A stretch of 64,000 bases of DNA from Mycolicibacterium brisbanense (GCF_001570425.1 NZ_BCSX01000021.1:248001-312000); one strand, 5' to 3'; shown: positions 28,718 to 38,036, numbered from the stretch's first letter. Notes: generated by a model from the letters alone, not told the origin. A program made the numbers and translations.

Positions 28718-30617
28718 GCCCCACGATGACTGTGGATCCTTCGTGTCCGGCCACTCCCAACGGCAACGGCAAGGTCGCCGCGAGGTCCCAAACAACCAGC
28801 GCGGCAATGAATGTCGCGGCGATCACCAGGTTCGCGACGACCACGCGGCGGGCACGACGCGACAGCGCGACCACGGTGGCGACCGCGCTCAGGTCGTCGC
28901 CGATGACCACGGCATCGGCGGTCTGCAACGTCAGATCCGACCCGGCCCCGCCCATGGCGAGACCCACGTGCGCCGCGGCCAACGCGGGTGCGTCGTTGAT
29001 CCCGTCGCCGACCATCGCCAATCGCGTTCCGTCGGCCTGCAATTCCGCGACAGCGGAGACCTTGTCGTGCGGAAGCAGACCGGCACGGACATCGGTGATG
29101 CCCACCCGGTCGGCCAAGATCGTGGCGGCAGTCTGGTTGTCGCCGGTCAACAGCACCGGCGTGCGCCCGGTAAGCCGGGCGGCGGCAGCCACCGCATCGG
29201 CGGCGTCCGGCCGCAGCTGGTCCGTCAGTCCCAGCACCGCGACTGGCCGGTCGGCGACGCTCACGATCACCGCTGTGCAGCCCCGCTGCTGCGCGAGGGC
29301 GACGACCTCCGCTTCCGCGCGGTCGAGGCCGCCCGGCAACCCCGTCGGCGATGCGACGCTGACGCGTTCGCCGTTGACGGTCGCGCTGACGCCGAGCCCC
29401 GGCTTCGCGCTGAAGTCCGTGGCGTCGGGCCATCGCAGACCGCGGGCCTTCGCGGCGTGCACAATCGCCGCGCCGAGCGGATGCTCGCTGGGGTGCTCGG
29501 CCGCGGCTGCCAGCGCCAGCGCGTCGTCGTCGGTCATACCTGGTGCGAGAACGTGGATTTCGCCGAATTCGGGGATGCCGCGGGTCAGGGTTCCGGTCTT
29601 GTCGAACGCGACCGCGGTGGTGGTGCCGAGTTGCTCCATGACGACGGCAGACTTGACCAGGACGCCGTGCCTGCCGGCGTTGGCGATCGCCGCGAGCAGC
29701 GGAGGCATGGTCGCCAGCACCACGGCGCACGGCGACGCCACGATCATGAAGGTCATCGCGCGCAGCAGTGACGCTTGCAAGGTGTCGCCGAACAGCAGCG
29801 GGATGACGAACACGGCGACGGTGACCGCGACCATGCCGATCGAGTAGCGCTGCTCGATCTTCTCGATGAACAGCTGCGTGCGGGCCTTGGTCTGGCCGGC
29901 CTCGTGCACCAGCGCGGCGATCCGGGCGACCACCGAGTCCTCGGCTCGGCGGTCCACCCGGATGCGCAGTGCCCCAGTGCCGTTGAGTGTCCCGGCGAAG
30001 ACCTCGTCTCCCGCGGATTTGTCCACCGGCAGCGGTTCGCCGGTGATGGTGGCCTGGTCGATCTCGCTGGCACCGGCGATCACGGTGGCGTCGGCACCGA
30101 CGCGCTCCCCGGGCCGCACCAGCACCACATCACCGACCTCAAGGTCGGCGACCCTGACGGTCTCCTCGCGCCCGTCCTCGGATACTCGGGTGGCGCTGTC
30201 CGGCGCGAGGTCGAGCAGGCCGCGCACCGCGTCCTCGGTACGAGCGGTGGCAAGCGCCTCCAGCGCACCGGAGGTCGCAAAAATCACGATCAACAGGGCC
30301 CCGTCGGTGATCTGCCCGATGGCGGCCGCCCCGATCGCTGCGGCGCCCATCAACAGGTCCACATCCAAGGTCTTCTCGCGCAATGCCTGCAGCCCGGCCA
30401 GTGCCGGTTCCCAACCGCCGGTCAGGTAGCCGGCCAAGTACAACGCCCACCAGGACCACGCGGGCCCTCCCATGAGCTGGGCCGCCAGCCCCGCCAGAAA
30501 CAGCGCCAATGATGCTGCAGCCCAGCGGGTTTCGGGTAGATCGAAGGCTCTGCGCCGCCCAGGAAGTGCTGACGAAGCGACCCTGGCCGGCCGGGCGGCC
30601 TCCGTGAGCGCCGGCAT
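28659..30617 (-). CDS. ctpJ: P1B4-type Co/Ni-efflux ATPase CtpJ (NmtA)
   Basis: This 652-aa P-type ATPase lacks N-terminal metal-binding domains. Its transmembrane SPC motif (295-297) and the HEGST motif in the last helices together define the P1B4 (Co2+/Fe2+/Ni2+) group. Phosphorylation DKTGT (339-343), actuator TGE (192-194) and GDGINDAPALA are all present. It would expel cobalt or nickel from the cytoplasm. It is divergent from nmtR, the same arrangement as Rv3743c/Rv3744 in M. tuberculosis, so NmtR repression relieved by Ni/Co is expected. GGAGGTGG precedes the ATG by 5 nt. Confidence 0.92.
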   Translation of the reverse strand: MPALTEAARPARVASSALPGRRRAFDLPETRWAAASLALFLAGLAAQLMGGPAWSWWALYLAGYLTGGWEPALAGLQALREKTLDVDLLMGAAAIGAAAIGQITDGALLIVIFATSGALEALATARTEDAVRGLLDLAPDSATRVSEDGREETVRVADLEVGDVVLVRPGERVGADATVIAGASEIDQATITGEPLPVDKSAGDEVFAGTLNGTGALRIRVDRRAEDSVVARIAALVHEAGQTKARTQLFIEKIEQRYSIGMVAVTVAVFVIPLLFGDTLQASLLRAMTFMIVASPCAVVLATMPPLLAAIANAGRHGVLVKSAVVMEQLGTTTAVAFDKTGTLTRGIPEFGEIHVLAPGMTDDDALALAAAAEHPSEHPLGAAIVHAAKARGLRWPDATDFSAKPGLGVSATVNGERVSVASPTGLPGGLDRAEAEVVALAQQRGCTAVIVSVADRPVAVLGLTDQLRPDAADAVAAAARLTGRTPVLLTGDNQTAATILADRVGITDVRAGLLPHDKVSAVAELQADGTRLAMVGDGINDAPALAAAHVGLAMGGAGSDLTLQTADAVVIGDDLSAVATVVALSRRARRVVVANLVIAATFIAALVVWDLAATLPLPLGVAGHEGSTVIVGLNGLRLLRSAAWRTAADAT

Positions 30618-30665
30618 GACGCCACCTCCAACGACAGATGAGCAGGTACCGTCGAGACGATATCA

Positions 30666-30685
30666 GAACACATGAACATGTCTTC
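30666..30685. promoter_or_regulatory. Candidate NmtR operator between ctpJ and nmtR
   Basis: A 9-2-9 inverted repeat (30666-30674 and 30677-30685) matches at 8 of 9 positions, with ACATG AA CATGT at its core. It lies in the 95-bp divergent region about 16 nt upstream of the predicted nmtR -10. Size and symmetry fit an ArsR/SmtB operator. Confidence 0.65.
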
Positions 30686-30712
30686 ATTCGTTGTGGTTAG
30701 TACACTGCAACG

Positions 30713-31075
30713 ATGGGGCACGGTGTCGAAGGTCGTGATCGCCCTGCCGGGCGGCTCGACGCGGATGCCGCCGCGCAGGTGGCCACGACACTGCAAGCGC
30801 TCGCCACACCGAGCCGACTGATGATCCTGACCGAGCTGCGCCAGGGCGCATGCTCGGTCTCGGAGTTGGCCGACGCCATCGGATTGGAGCAATCCCTGGT
30901 CTCGCATCAGCTCCGCCTGTTGCGCAATCTGGGGCTGGTCACCGGGACGCGCTCCGGCCGCAGCATCGTCTACAGCCTGTACGACAACCACGTTGCCCAA
31001 CTGCTCGACGAAGCCGTCTACCACAGCGAGCACCTGCGACTCGGCCTCACCGACCGCAGCAACGAGGTCGGCTGA
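30713..31075 (+). CDS. nmtR: Ni/Co-responsive ArsR/SmtB repressor NmtR
   Basis: This 120-aa protein follows the NmtR sequence I know from M. tuberculosis nearly residue for residue. It has MGHGVEGR at the N-terminus (Gly2/His3 ligands), ATPSRLMIL, the recognition helix SLVSHQLRLLRNLGLV and SIVYSLYDNHVAQLLDEAVYHSEHLRLGL. The last region holds the alpha-5 Asp/His metal ligands. It represses ctpJ and releases DNA on Ni or Co binding. The ATG lies 6 nt after TACACT (30701-30706), so the mRNA is probably leaderless. The stop is 6 nt from that of the convergent MFS gene. Confidence 0.95.
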   Translation: MGHGVEGRDRPAGRLDADAAAQVATTLQALATPSRLMILTELRQGACSVSELADAIGLEQSLVSHQLRLLRNLGLVTGTRSGRSIVYSLYDNHVAQLLDEAVYHSEHLRLGLTDRSNEVG

Positions 31076-31081
31076 GCGTCG

Positions 31082-32266
31082 CTACGGTTCCACAGTCCGT
31101 CGTGAACGTGTCGCCCCGACGAGGGCGGCCAGCGCGGCCAACACCAGGCTGATCGCCAGCATTCCGGCGTTCAGCGTCAACGCGGTGGCGACGGCACCGA
31201 CGAGCAGCGGTCCCCCGGCATCACCGAGCTCACGACCGATCTCAGCGGATCCCATGGTCTGACCGAGCCGTTCGGGTGGGCTGCTCTGGGCGAGGTGCGC
31301 GAAGCCGAGCGGGGTGATCAGTCCGGTGCCGGCCCCGATGGTTACCGCCGCCAACAGGATGCCTGCGAGCGCCGGCACCACGGTGGCGAGCGCGATTCCG
31401 GTGGCGGCCAGCAGCAGGCCGACGGTCATGCCGGTTCGGTCCCGCAGCCGCCCGGCGTCCCGCGCGCGGCCCACCCTCGGCTGGATCAGCGCGGCAGCAG
31501 CCGCCAACACCGACACGGCCGCACCGGTGGCCAGGGGCCCGAGGCCGTGGCGGGCGCCGATCGCCGGCAGGAACCCGACGCCGACAGCCAGAGCCGCAGT
31601 GGCGCCTGCCAGAGCGGCGGTGGGCCGCAAGAAACTGCCGCTGGCCAGGCGACGCGCGAGGTCCACAACGGTCTGGCGCTTCTTCGGGAGCACCTCCACG
31701 GAAGGCACCACCACCAGCGCCCAGCCGGCCACGACGGCTGCGAGCACCGCCAGGGTGCTGAACAGCAGCCGGTATCCGTCCACCGTGATCAGGACGCCAC
31801 CGAGGACCGGCCCGAGGGTGTACCCGATGCCTTTCCACGCGCCATAGCTGCCGAAGGCCCGGCCGTGCGCGGTGGCCGGCGTCAACCGGGCAACCATCGC
31901 TCCGGCGGCCGGAGAGAACGCGGCAGCCGCGGCGCCCTGGCCGAACCGGGCCAACCCGATCAGACCGGGATTGCCTGCGAGCACGAACGCGGCGGATGCC
32001 AGTGCGAACGCCACCAGACCGCCGAGCAGCACGGGGCGCGCGCCGACGCGGTCTGCGAGCGTTCCGAACACGGGTTTGAGCAGGACTTCCGCGCCGTCGT
32101 ACACCGCGAGCAGCAGACCCAACGTGAGCAGGCTGGTGTGTTCTGCCTGTGTGTAACCCGCGAGGCTGGCGGCGATGCTGTGTGCCCCAAATGCAGTGAC
32201 GAAAGCCGCGGCGTACAGCGGCAGCAATCGGGCCCGCGCAACAGGCGCCTGCCCACCCGTCGTCAC
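31082..32266 (-). CDS. MFS transporter
   Basis: This 394-aa protein has twelve predicted membrane helices and the MFS loop-2/3 motif GTLADRVGARPVLLGG. A second-half equivalent (QPRVGRARDAGRLRDRTG) lies near residue 255. Substrate unknown; the type resembles drug or metabolite efflux proteins. GTG 32266 overlaps the stop of the PAP2 gene by 4 nt (GTGA), so translation is coupled; the frame extends farther upstream but that region overlaps PAP2 and lacks membrane features. Confidence 0.85.
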   Translation of the reverse strand: MTTGGQAPVARARLLPLYAAAFVTAFGAHSIAASLAGYTQAEHTSLLTLGLLLAVYDGAEVLLKPVFGTLADRVGARPVLLGGLVAFALASAAFVLAGNPGLIGLARFGQGAAAAAFSPAAGAMVARLTPATAHGRAFGSYGAWKGIGYTLGPVLGGVLITVDGYRLLFSTLAVLAAVVAGWALVVVPSVEVLPKKRQTVVDLARRLASGSFLRPTAALAGATAALAVGVGFLPAIGARHGLGPLATGAAVSVLAAAAALIQPRVGRARDAGRLRDRTGMTVGLLLAATGIALATVVPALAGILLAAVTIGAGTGLITPLGFAHLAQSSPPERLGQTMGSAEIGRELGDAGGPLLVGAVATALTLNAGMLAISLVLAALAALVGATRSRRTVEP

Positions 32267-32877
32267 AACGACTTCTTCTGTGTCACAGCAGTATCCGTTC
32301 CCTGCGTCGTGAACAGAATGCTCAGCGGGGTGCCGCTCAGCGCCGTCAGCACGCGACGCAGGAGGGGCCGCACGAGTAAGTAGCCACCGAGGCTGACCAT
32401 GGCGCCGAACACCAACCCGGCCACGACATCCTGCGGATAGTGGGCGCCGATGTACACCCGGGCGAAGGCCATAACCGCTGCCGCGATCGCAGCGAGAACA
32501 CCGAGACGCCAACGCACCAGCCATAATCCGGCCGTCACGGCACCGGCCATGACCGCGTGATCACTGGGGAATCCGGGATCGGTGTTGCAGTGCAGCACCA
32601 CGATGTCGTGAAGAGCCTGACATGGCCGTACTTCGTTCACCACCGCCGCAACCGGCTGATTCACGGCCAACGCCGCGAGCATCCCCAACGGGGCCCACGC
32701 CGCCGCGACCATACGAGCGGGATCCGCATCGCTACGGGCCGTCCACCATCCGGCCAGCAGCAGCGCCGCGAACAACACGACTCCGTAGGCGGCGTATCCG
32801 GACACGATCGCGTGCAGCCACGGTGTGTCCCGGGCAAAGTGGTTGATGACGTAGAAGATTCGGGTGTCGGTGGTCAC
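32263..32877 (-). CDS. PAP2-family membrane phosphatase (undecaprenyl-diphosphatase-like)
   Basis: This 204-aa protein has five to six membrane helices and the three-part PAP2 active site: NEVRP (C1, with Arg), GFPSDHAVMAG (C2) and RVYIGAHYPQDVVAG (C3). The family removes phosphate from lipid pyrophosphates or phosphatidate on the outer face of the membrane; BcrC-type members recycle undecaprenyl diphosphate and confer bacitracin tolerance. GTG 32877 is 9 nt after the ChrB-like stop, so the three genes form one operon. Confidence 0.86.
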   Translation of the reverse strand: MTTDTRIFYVINHFARDTPWLHAIVSGYAAYGVVLFAALLLAGWWTARSDADPARMVAAAWAPLGMLAALAVNQPVAAVVNEVRPCQALHDIVVLHCNTDPGFPSDHAVMAGAVTAGLWLVRWRLGVLAAIAAAVMAFARVYIGAHYPQDVVAGLVFGAMVSLGGYLLVRPLLRRVLTALSGTPLSILFTTQGTDTAVTQKKSL

Positions 32878-32886
32878 GGTGCGGTC

Positions 32887-33441
32887 TCACATCTGGTGCA
32901 GGGCCGCGAAGACCCGTTCGGTGTAGTCGGCCAAGCGATCGGCACAGTGCTTGAGTCTCTGGTCGGCCTCCGTGGCAGCCGATGCGCCGAACACGTCACG
33001 GGCCTTGATGTCGCGGTGCCAGCGGCGTAACCGCTCCAGACTCTGTTCCTCTTCCTCGAGTTCGGCCATGGTGAACTTGCCCTTGGCGATCTCCTTGTCG
33101 ATCTCTGCGTCGAAACCCACACAGTCAGAGAGGAATTCCGCCCACTCCTCGGCACGCTCGGCGGTGAACATGGCCTCGAGGCGGGCCGCATCGGGCTCGT
33201 GGCGGCCTGCGGCGTCGAGCATCAGCACCTCGCCATCTCCGCGTCGGGCCAGTTCGGTCACGCGGGCAACTCCTTCTGCGAAGACCGGCACGTCCGGGAC
33301 AACCCACACGCCCTGACCGATCTGCAACGCGCCTACGCGGCGAAGCTCGCGCCACACCGCGACGCGGTGCCGTGACGGCTCCGCCGGTACCCGCACCACC
33401 AGCACGAGCCAGCGCACCACCGCATCGCGTTGCTCTGTCAC
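32887..33441 (-). CDS. ChrB N-terminal-domain regulator
   Basis: This 184-aa protein matches the ChrB N-terminal family: WLVLVVRVPAEPSRHRVAVWRELRRVGALQIGQGVWVVPD, then a helical acidic region rich in Glu (AELEEEEQSLERLRRW). ChrB proteins are linked to chromate resistance and DNA binding, but no chrA chromate transporter is here; PAP2 and MFS genes follow instead. The GTG at 33441 is 7 nt after TACATT, so it is probably leaderless. A palindrome overlaps that -10 box, suggesting autoregulation. A longer frame reaching 33750 is antisense to the PucR gene and rejected. Confidence 0.78.
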   Translation of the reverse strand: MTEQRDAVVRWLVLVVRVPAEPSRHRVAVWRELRRVGALQIGQGVWVVPDVPVFAEGVARVTELARRGDGEVLMLDAAGRHEPDAARLEAMFTAERAEEWAEFLSDCVGFDAEIDKEIAKGKFTMAELEEEEQSLERLRRWHRDIKARDVFGASAATEADQRLKHCADRLADYTERVFAALHQM

Positions 33442-33451
33442 GTCATGAAAT

Positions 33452-33465
33452 GTAACAGCCGTTAC
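33452..33465. promoter_or_regulatory. Palindrome over the ChrB-like gene promoter
   Basis: GTAAC (33452-33456) and GTTAC (33461-33465) form a perfect dyad with a 4-nt centre. The left arm overlaps the minus-strand -10 box TACATT (33449-33454), the right position for a repressor. Confidence 0.55.
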
Positions 33466-33490
33466 TTCGCGTCGGCCAACCGGCGCCCGA

Positions 33491-34996
33491 TCACGCATCC
33501 GGTGCGACGACGAGGTCCCGGGCTCGCAGGGCCAGCCACAGCTCCGCGATATGGGCGGTGGCGGCGAGGTTGCGGCCGGTGATCTCTTCGATGCGCCGCA
33601 GTCGATAGGCGACCGTCTGCCGATGCACGCCGACCTCGTCGGCCGTGAGCTGCCACGACTTGTCCAGCCGCAGAAACGTGTCGAGCGTCTCGACGAGCGT
33701 GGTGCCGTGTTCGGTGTCGTAGGCCAGCAAGTCGCCAAGCACGCGGTCAACCACGAGTTGTGCCTCGTCGGCGTCCCGCAGGACCGATAGCAGCGTCGCG
33801 TCGGCGTAATGACACTGGCGCTCCGCCATGTTCGCGGCGTCGCGCACCGCCCAGTTGGCCTCCCGGACCGCCGCAGGCGCCCGCCCGGTGGCCACGAGCG
33901 GATCGCTGATCCCGAGCAATGCGTCAGGTCCCAGCCGACGGCGCAGCACCGCCAGCGCCTGGGGGCCCGCCGGGAGCAGTGCGTAGAGCAATCCGGCCCG
34001 ACGCAACAGCAGATGCGGGATCCGGTGGCGATCGAGGCTCAGGTGCAGATCGCGTTCCCCCGTGCTGCTGCCGCCCTGTGCCGCCACGAGCACACAGCGT
34101 TCGGCCGGTAACCCGGCCTCATCGAGTTGACGCGACAGCTCGCGTTCGCCCAACCGCAGATCCATCACGTTGGCCAAGGTCTCGGCGCCCAATCGGCGCC
34201 GATGCTCACGGCGGATGCCCTGTTGCACCAGAAGTACCCCCGCGGCAGTGGCCACGTGTTGCAGGACGACGAGATCGGGCGGCGCGCCGCGGAAGTCGTA
34301 CGTCACCAGCACCGTCGGATCCGGATCGGGGACCTCCACGATCTGGCCCCGGAAGCCATCGGCATCCAAGTGCAGAACTCCGGGGAGCATCCCGCCGCGT
34401 TGCGCGATGAGATCGACGACCGCGCGTCGCAGCCTCTCGGGCGGCTCAACGCTGCCGTCGAGCACCGCGGTACCGGTCTCACCGTCGAGAAGGGCCAAGC
34501 GACAACGTAATTCCCGGGAAAACTGGTCGAGGATCCCGCCCTTGCCCGGGTTGAGCACCGACCGCTGGATCAGGGTGTAGACACGTTCGGTCATGGCGAG
34601 CCGCCGGCCTTCGTCGGACATGTTGGCCTCGGCGACAGCTCGCCCGATGGTGGTGAACCCCGCCGAGAACGGCGCGATGAGGATCGGCAGGCCCAACTCG
34701 TCGGCGACATCGACCGCGTCCTGCTGCAGTTCCGGGGTGTCGGGATCCATACCGAGCACGAGGCCTGCGGTACCGGTGTCGGACAACGCGCGCAGCAGTG
34801 CAACCTGGGACTCGACGTCGGCCGGCAGGGTGCGGCCGTTCTTCATCAACAGCTCTCCACCGGTCATCCACTCCCACGGAGTGTTCAGATCGGACGCCTG
34901 GGCCCAGGTCACATGCCTGTCGACGCCCTTGCCGCCCGCGCGCAGCCGCAGCCGCAGGTGGGGCATCTCGATGAGATCAAGCACCGTCGGCCCCAT
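33491..34996 (-). CDS. PucR-family transcriptional regulator
   Basis: This 501-aa protein has an N-terminal PucR domain (TVLDLIEMPHLRLRLRAGG onward, with WEWMTGGELLM), a central GGDEF-like CdaR segment and a C-terminal HTH_30 (VGVHRQTVAYRLRRIEEITGR). PucR proteins switch on purine, amino-acid or polyamine catabolism in response to the substrate. It is divergent from the permease-ureohydrolase operon and is its obvious regulator. GGGAGGAACC before the ATG at 34996 fixes the start; upstream in-frame starts lie inside the intergenic region. Confidence 0.9.
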   Translation of the reverse strand: MGPTVLDLIEMPHLRLRLRAGGKGVDRHVTWAQASDLNTPWEWMTGGELLMKNGRTLPADVESQVALLRALSDTGTAGLVLGMDPDTPELQQDAVDVADELGLPILIAPFSAGFTTIGRAVAEANMSDEGRRLAMTERVYTLIQRSVLNPGKGGILDQFSRELRCRLALLDGETGTAVLDGSVEPPERLRRAVVDLIAQRGGMLPGVLHLDADGFRGQIVEVPDPDPTVLVTYDFRGAPPDLVVLQHVATAAGVLLVQQGIRREHRRRLGAETLANVMDLRLGERELSRQLDEAGLPAERCVLVAAQGGSSTGERDLHLSLDRHRIPHLLLRRAGLLYALLPAGPQALAVLRRRLGPDALLGISDPLVATGRAPAAVREANWAVRDAANMAERQCHYADATLLSVLRDADEAQLVVDRVLGDLLAYDTEHGTTLVETLDTFLRLDKSWQLTADEVGVHRQTVAYRLRRIEEITGRNLAATAHIAELWLALRARDLVVAPDA

Positions 34997-35028
34997 GGTT
35001 CCTCCCGTACTCAGAGCTGAATGATATC

Positions 35029-35040
35029 TACGAATTCGTA
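35029..35040. promoter_or_regulatory. 12-bp perfect palindrome in the pucR/permease divergent region
   Basis: TACGAATTCGTA is fully symmetrical and lies 33 nt upstream of the pucR start and 74 nt upstream of the permease start. It is a candidate binding site for the PucR protein. Confidence 0.45.
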
Positions 35041-35113
35041 CTGGTTGAGTATTCACCCGGGTGCAGGACCGCTGCATAGTCAACGCTCAACACCTTCTGT
35101 GAGGAGCGCCCCC

Positions 35114-36583
35114 ATGCGTCCGGACACCCGAAGTCACAACACCCCGGCCGGCCCCGCCAACCACGAGGTCGAGAAACTCAACCGCGGATTCACCCTCCGC
35201 TCGGCGTTCTCCCTGGCCTTCGCCGACGTATCACCGATCGTCGCGCTCTACGCGATCTTCACGTTGGGCCTTTTCACCGCCGGACCCCGGTTCTTCTGGG
35301 CCTTCCCGATCGTGCTCATCGGCCAGTTGGCCGTGGCGGCCGTGTTCGGCGAGCTGTCCTCCCGGTGGCCCTACGCCGGCAGCGTGTATCAGTGGGCACG
35401 CCACGTGCGTGGCACGACCGCGGGATGGACCGCCGCATGGGCCTACATGTGGGGCCTGACCATCGCGCTCTCGACGCTGGCGTACGCCGCCGCCGGATTC
35501 CTCCTCGAAGTGCTCGGCGTCGAGGAACGCAGCCGGTGGACCACGACGCTCGTGGCCATCGCGATCATCGCGATCGGCACCGCGACCAACATGATCGGCC
35601 GGCGGGTGCTCAAGGTGATGGTGATCGCGAGCATCACGTGCGAAATCCTCGGATCGGTCGGGCTGGGCATCGTGCTGCTGATCTTCTATCGCGAGAACCC
35701 GTTCTCCGCACTGCTGCACGGGTTGCCCGACTCAGGCGGCTGGATGTCTGGCCCGATGCTGCTGGCCATCGCCTACGCGGGCTGGGCATTCGTCGGGTTC
35801 GAGTCGGCGGGCTCGATCGCCGAAGAGGTCGAAGACCCCGCCCGCAACGTGCCCAAGGCCATCGTCGGCAGCCTGTTCGGTGTCGGCCTGATCGTCATGT
35901 TCTCCAGTGCCGCACTGATTTTGGCCATTCCCGATCTCGACAAGGTGCTCACCGAGCAGACCGGGGACCCGGTCGCAGGCACCCTGACCGCACATCTGGG
36001 ATCCGGGATCGCCAAACCGCTGCTCATCATGTTCGTCATCGGCTTCATCTCCAGCTTCCTCGCGGTACAGGCTGCGGTGTCCCGGTGCATCTGGGGTGCC
36101 GCGCGCGACCGCGGGTTGCCGGCGTCCAAACTGTTCAGCAAGCTGGCCGGGCCGGAGCGCATGCCGATCAACGCCATCGGTCTCACCGCTGCCGTCGCGA
36201 TCGCGCTCGTGCTGCTGGCCGGCTCCAACTTCTACAACATCCTGGTCAACTTCACGGTCATCGGCTTCTACATCGCCTTCGGTATCCCGGTGCTGGGTGC
36301 CGCATGGGCCCGGCTGACGGGCCGCTGGACGCCAGGGGTGTTCACCCTGGGCCGCTGGGGCGCCCCGGTCACCTACTTCGCCGCCGTGTGGATCGTGGCC
36401 CAGACGATCAACGTCGTGTGGCCCCGGGTGCAGCCGGGCCAGCCGTGGTACATCAACTGGAGCATGGTCATCACCACGGTGGTGCTCGGCGCGATCGGCG
36501 CGGTGATCTACGTGAGCCTTCGCGGACGCATCGCCGAGCCGGTTGCCGACCGCTTGCGGCTCGAAGAGCAGGCGGGGCTGTGA
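35114..36583 (+). CDS. APC-superfamily amino acid/amine permease
   Basis: This 489-aa protein has twelve predicted membrane helices. Hallmarks are FTLRSAFSLAFADVSP in helix 1, the glycine-rich helix 3 region and FVGFESAGSIAEEVEDPARNVPKAI, the conserved APC loop after helix 6. It should import the amino acid, amine or guanidino compound degraded by the following enzymes. ATG 35114 follows GAGGAG by 8 nt. The stop overlaps the next GTG start (GTGA). First gene of a five-gene coupled operon. Confidence 0.9.
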   Translation: MRPDTRSHNTPAGPANHEVEKLNRGFTLRSAFSLAFADVSPIVALYAIFTLGLFTAGPRFFWAFPIVLIGQLAVAAVFGELSSRWPYAGSVYQWARHVRGTTAGWTAAWAYMWGLTIALSTLAYAAAGFLLEVLGVEERSRWTTTLVAIAIIAIGTATNMIGRRVLKVMVIASITCEILGSVGLGIVLLIFYRENPFSALLHGLPDSGGWMSGPMLLAIAYAGWAFVGFESAGSIAEEVEDPARNVPKAIVGSLFGVGLIVMFSSAALILAIPDLDKVLTEQTGDPVAGTLTAHLGSGIAKPLLIMFVIGFISSFLAVQAAVSRCIWGAARDRGLPASKLFSKLAGPERMPINAIGLTAAVAIALVLLAGSNFYNILVNFTVIGFYIAFGIPVLGAAWARLTGRWTPGVFTLGRWGAPVTYFAAVWIVAQTINVVWPRVQPGQPWYINWSMVITTVVLGAIGAVIYVSLRGRIAEPVADRLRLEEQAGL

Positions 36584-37275
36584 GGCCGCGCGTCGCGGTG
36601 GTGACGGGCGCGGCGTCGGGTATCGGCGCGGCCATCAGTACCGAACTGGCAGACCACGGATGGCTGGTCGCAGGGCTGGACCTGCGGCCCGGCGACGTCC
36701 CCGAACTGTCGGTGACGGCGGACATTTCCGATGCGGATCAGGTCCGCGAAGCCATCGGTGTCGTCCACGAGGAGCTCGGCCCGATCGACGCGCTGGTCAC
36801 CGCCGCCGGTTACTACGAGATGGTGCCGATTTCGAATATCACCGCGCAGGCGTGGACGCGCATGCTGCGAGTACACCTCGGAGGCCTGCGCAACACCACC
36901 TGCGCGGTCCTGCCGGAGATGCGTGAACGGCACAGCGGCGCCATCGTCGCGATCACATCGGAACTGGCGATCGGCGGTGGTGACGGCGACGCCCACTACG
37001 CGGCCGCGAAGGGCGCCATCATCGGATTCGTCCGGAGCCTGGCAACCGAAGTGGCGGCGGACGGCATCCGCGTCAACGCGGTCGCACCCGGCCCGACGGA
37101 CACCCCGCTGCTCGCGGCGGATTCCCCATGGCGGGCTCCCGACTACCTCGCGACGCTTCCGGCGGGACGCTTGTGCCGGCCCGATGAAGTGGCACAGGTG
37201 GTGCAGTTTCTGATCGACGAATCTTCCTTCTGCACCGGCGAAGTCGTGTCGCCCAACAGCGGAGCGGTGATCTGA
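36580..37275 (+). CDS. Short-chain dehydrogenase/reductase
   Basis: This 231-aa classical SDR has TGAASGIG (about residues 9-16), the catalytic Ser in ITSELAIG and YAAAK, and INAVAPGPTDTP-like C-terminal packing (VNAVAPGPTDTPLL). GTG 36580 overlaps the permease stop by 4 nt. It oxidises or reduces a hydroxyl/keto group of an intermediate in the operon's pathway; cofactor choice looks NAD-like because Asp (GLDLRP) closes beta-2. Substrate unknown. Confidence 0.85.
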   Translation: MRPRVAVVTGAASGIGAAISTELADHGWLVAGLDLRPGDVPELSVTADISDADQVREAIGVVHEELGPIDALVTAAGYYEMVPISNITAQAWTRMLRVHLGGLRNTTCAVLPEMRERHSGAIVAITSELAIGGGDGDAHYAAAKGAIIGFVRSLATEVAADGIRVNAVAPGPTDTPLLAADSPWRAPDYLATLPAGRLCRPDEVAQVVQFLIDESSFCTGEVVSPNSGAVI

Positions 37276-38036
37276 TGAGTTCACGCCGCATCCCCGTCGC
37301 GGTCGTCACGGGAGCCACGCAAGGCATCGGGCGGGCCATCGCCGAGCACCTGGCCGGTGATGGCTACTACGTCGGCGTCAACGGCCGCAGCGAGACGCCC
37401 CAGATGAAGGAGGTCGTCGAAACCGTCCGCGGGTTCGCCGTGCCCGCCGACATCTACGACCGTGCCGCGGTCTCGGAAGCCATCGCCGAGATCGACCGGC
37501 GGCACGACGGCATCGACGTCCTGGTGTGCAACGCGGCCTACATGTCGATGGCACCGCTGACCGACCACGATGAGGACGACTGGTGGAAGGTGGTCGACAC
37601 CAACCTCGGTGGAACGTTCCACACCATTGCGGCCGTCCTGCCCGGCATGCGCCGAATCGGCCACGGGCGCATCGTGATCGTGACGTCCGAATGGGGTGTC
37701 ACGGGCTGGCCCAACGCCACCGCGTACGCCGCATCGAAGGCGGGCCTGATCGCCCTCACCAAGACCTTGGGTCGCGAACTGGCCCGCGAGAACATCGTCG
37801 TCAACGCCGTGGCGCCCGGCGTCATCGACACCCCGCAACTCGAGGTCGACGCCGCCGACGCGGGTATCAGCCTCACCGAGATGCACCAGCGGTATGCCGA
37901 CGGCATACCGCTCGGCCGGATCGGCCATCCCGAGGAGATCGCTTCGGCCGTCGCGCTGTTGGTGCGGCCGCAGCTGGGATCGATCATCGGGCAGACAATC
38001 CAGATCAACGGAGGGACCACTCGATGCAGAGTTTGA
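37275..38036 (+). CDS. Short-chain dehydrogenase/reductase
   Basis: This second SDR in tandem has 253 aa, TGATQGIG near the start, [20 protein letters not shown] as the catalytic Ser-Tyr-Lys region and [13 protein letters not shown]. Beta-2 ends in NGRSETP, which favours NADP. It starts within the stop of the previous SDR and overlaps the ureohydrolase start by 13 nt. Two non-identical SDRs in one unit suggest successive or opposite redox steps. Confidence 0.85.
   Translation: MSSRRIPVAVVTGATQGIGRAIAEHLAGDGYYVGVNGRSETPQMKEVVETVRGFAVPADIYDRAAVSEAIAEIDRRHDGIDVLVCNAAYMSMAPLTDHDEDDWWKVVDTNLGGTFHTIAAVLPGMRRIGHGRIVIVTSEWGVTGWPNATAYAASKAGLIALTKTLGRELARENIVVNAVAPGVIDTPQLEVDAADAGISLTEMHQRYADGIPLGRIGHPEEIASAVALLVRPQLGSIIGQTIQINGGTTRCRV

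Noticed and set aside
32267..32524. N-terminal 86-residue extension of the MFS gene
   Set aside because: It lies over the PAP2 gene, is Arg/Gly-rich without membrane features, and a GTGA-coupled start fits better.
33442..33750. Long N-terminal extension of the ChrB-like gene
   Set aside because: It overlaps the PucR coding end in antisense, and the leaderless GTG with palindrome explains the start.
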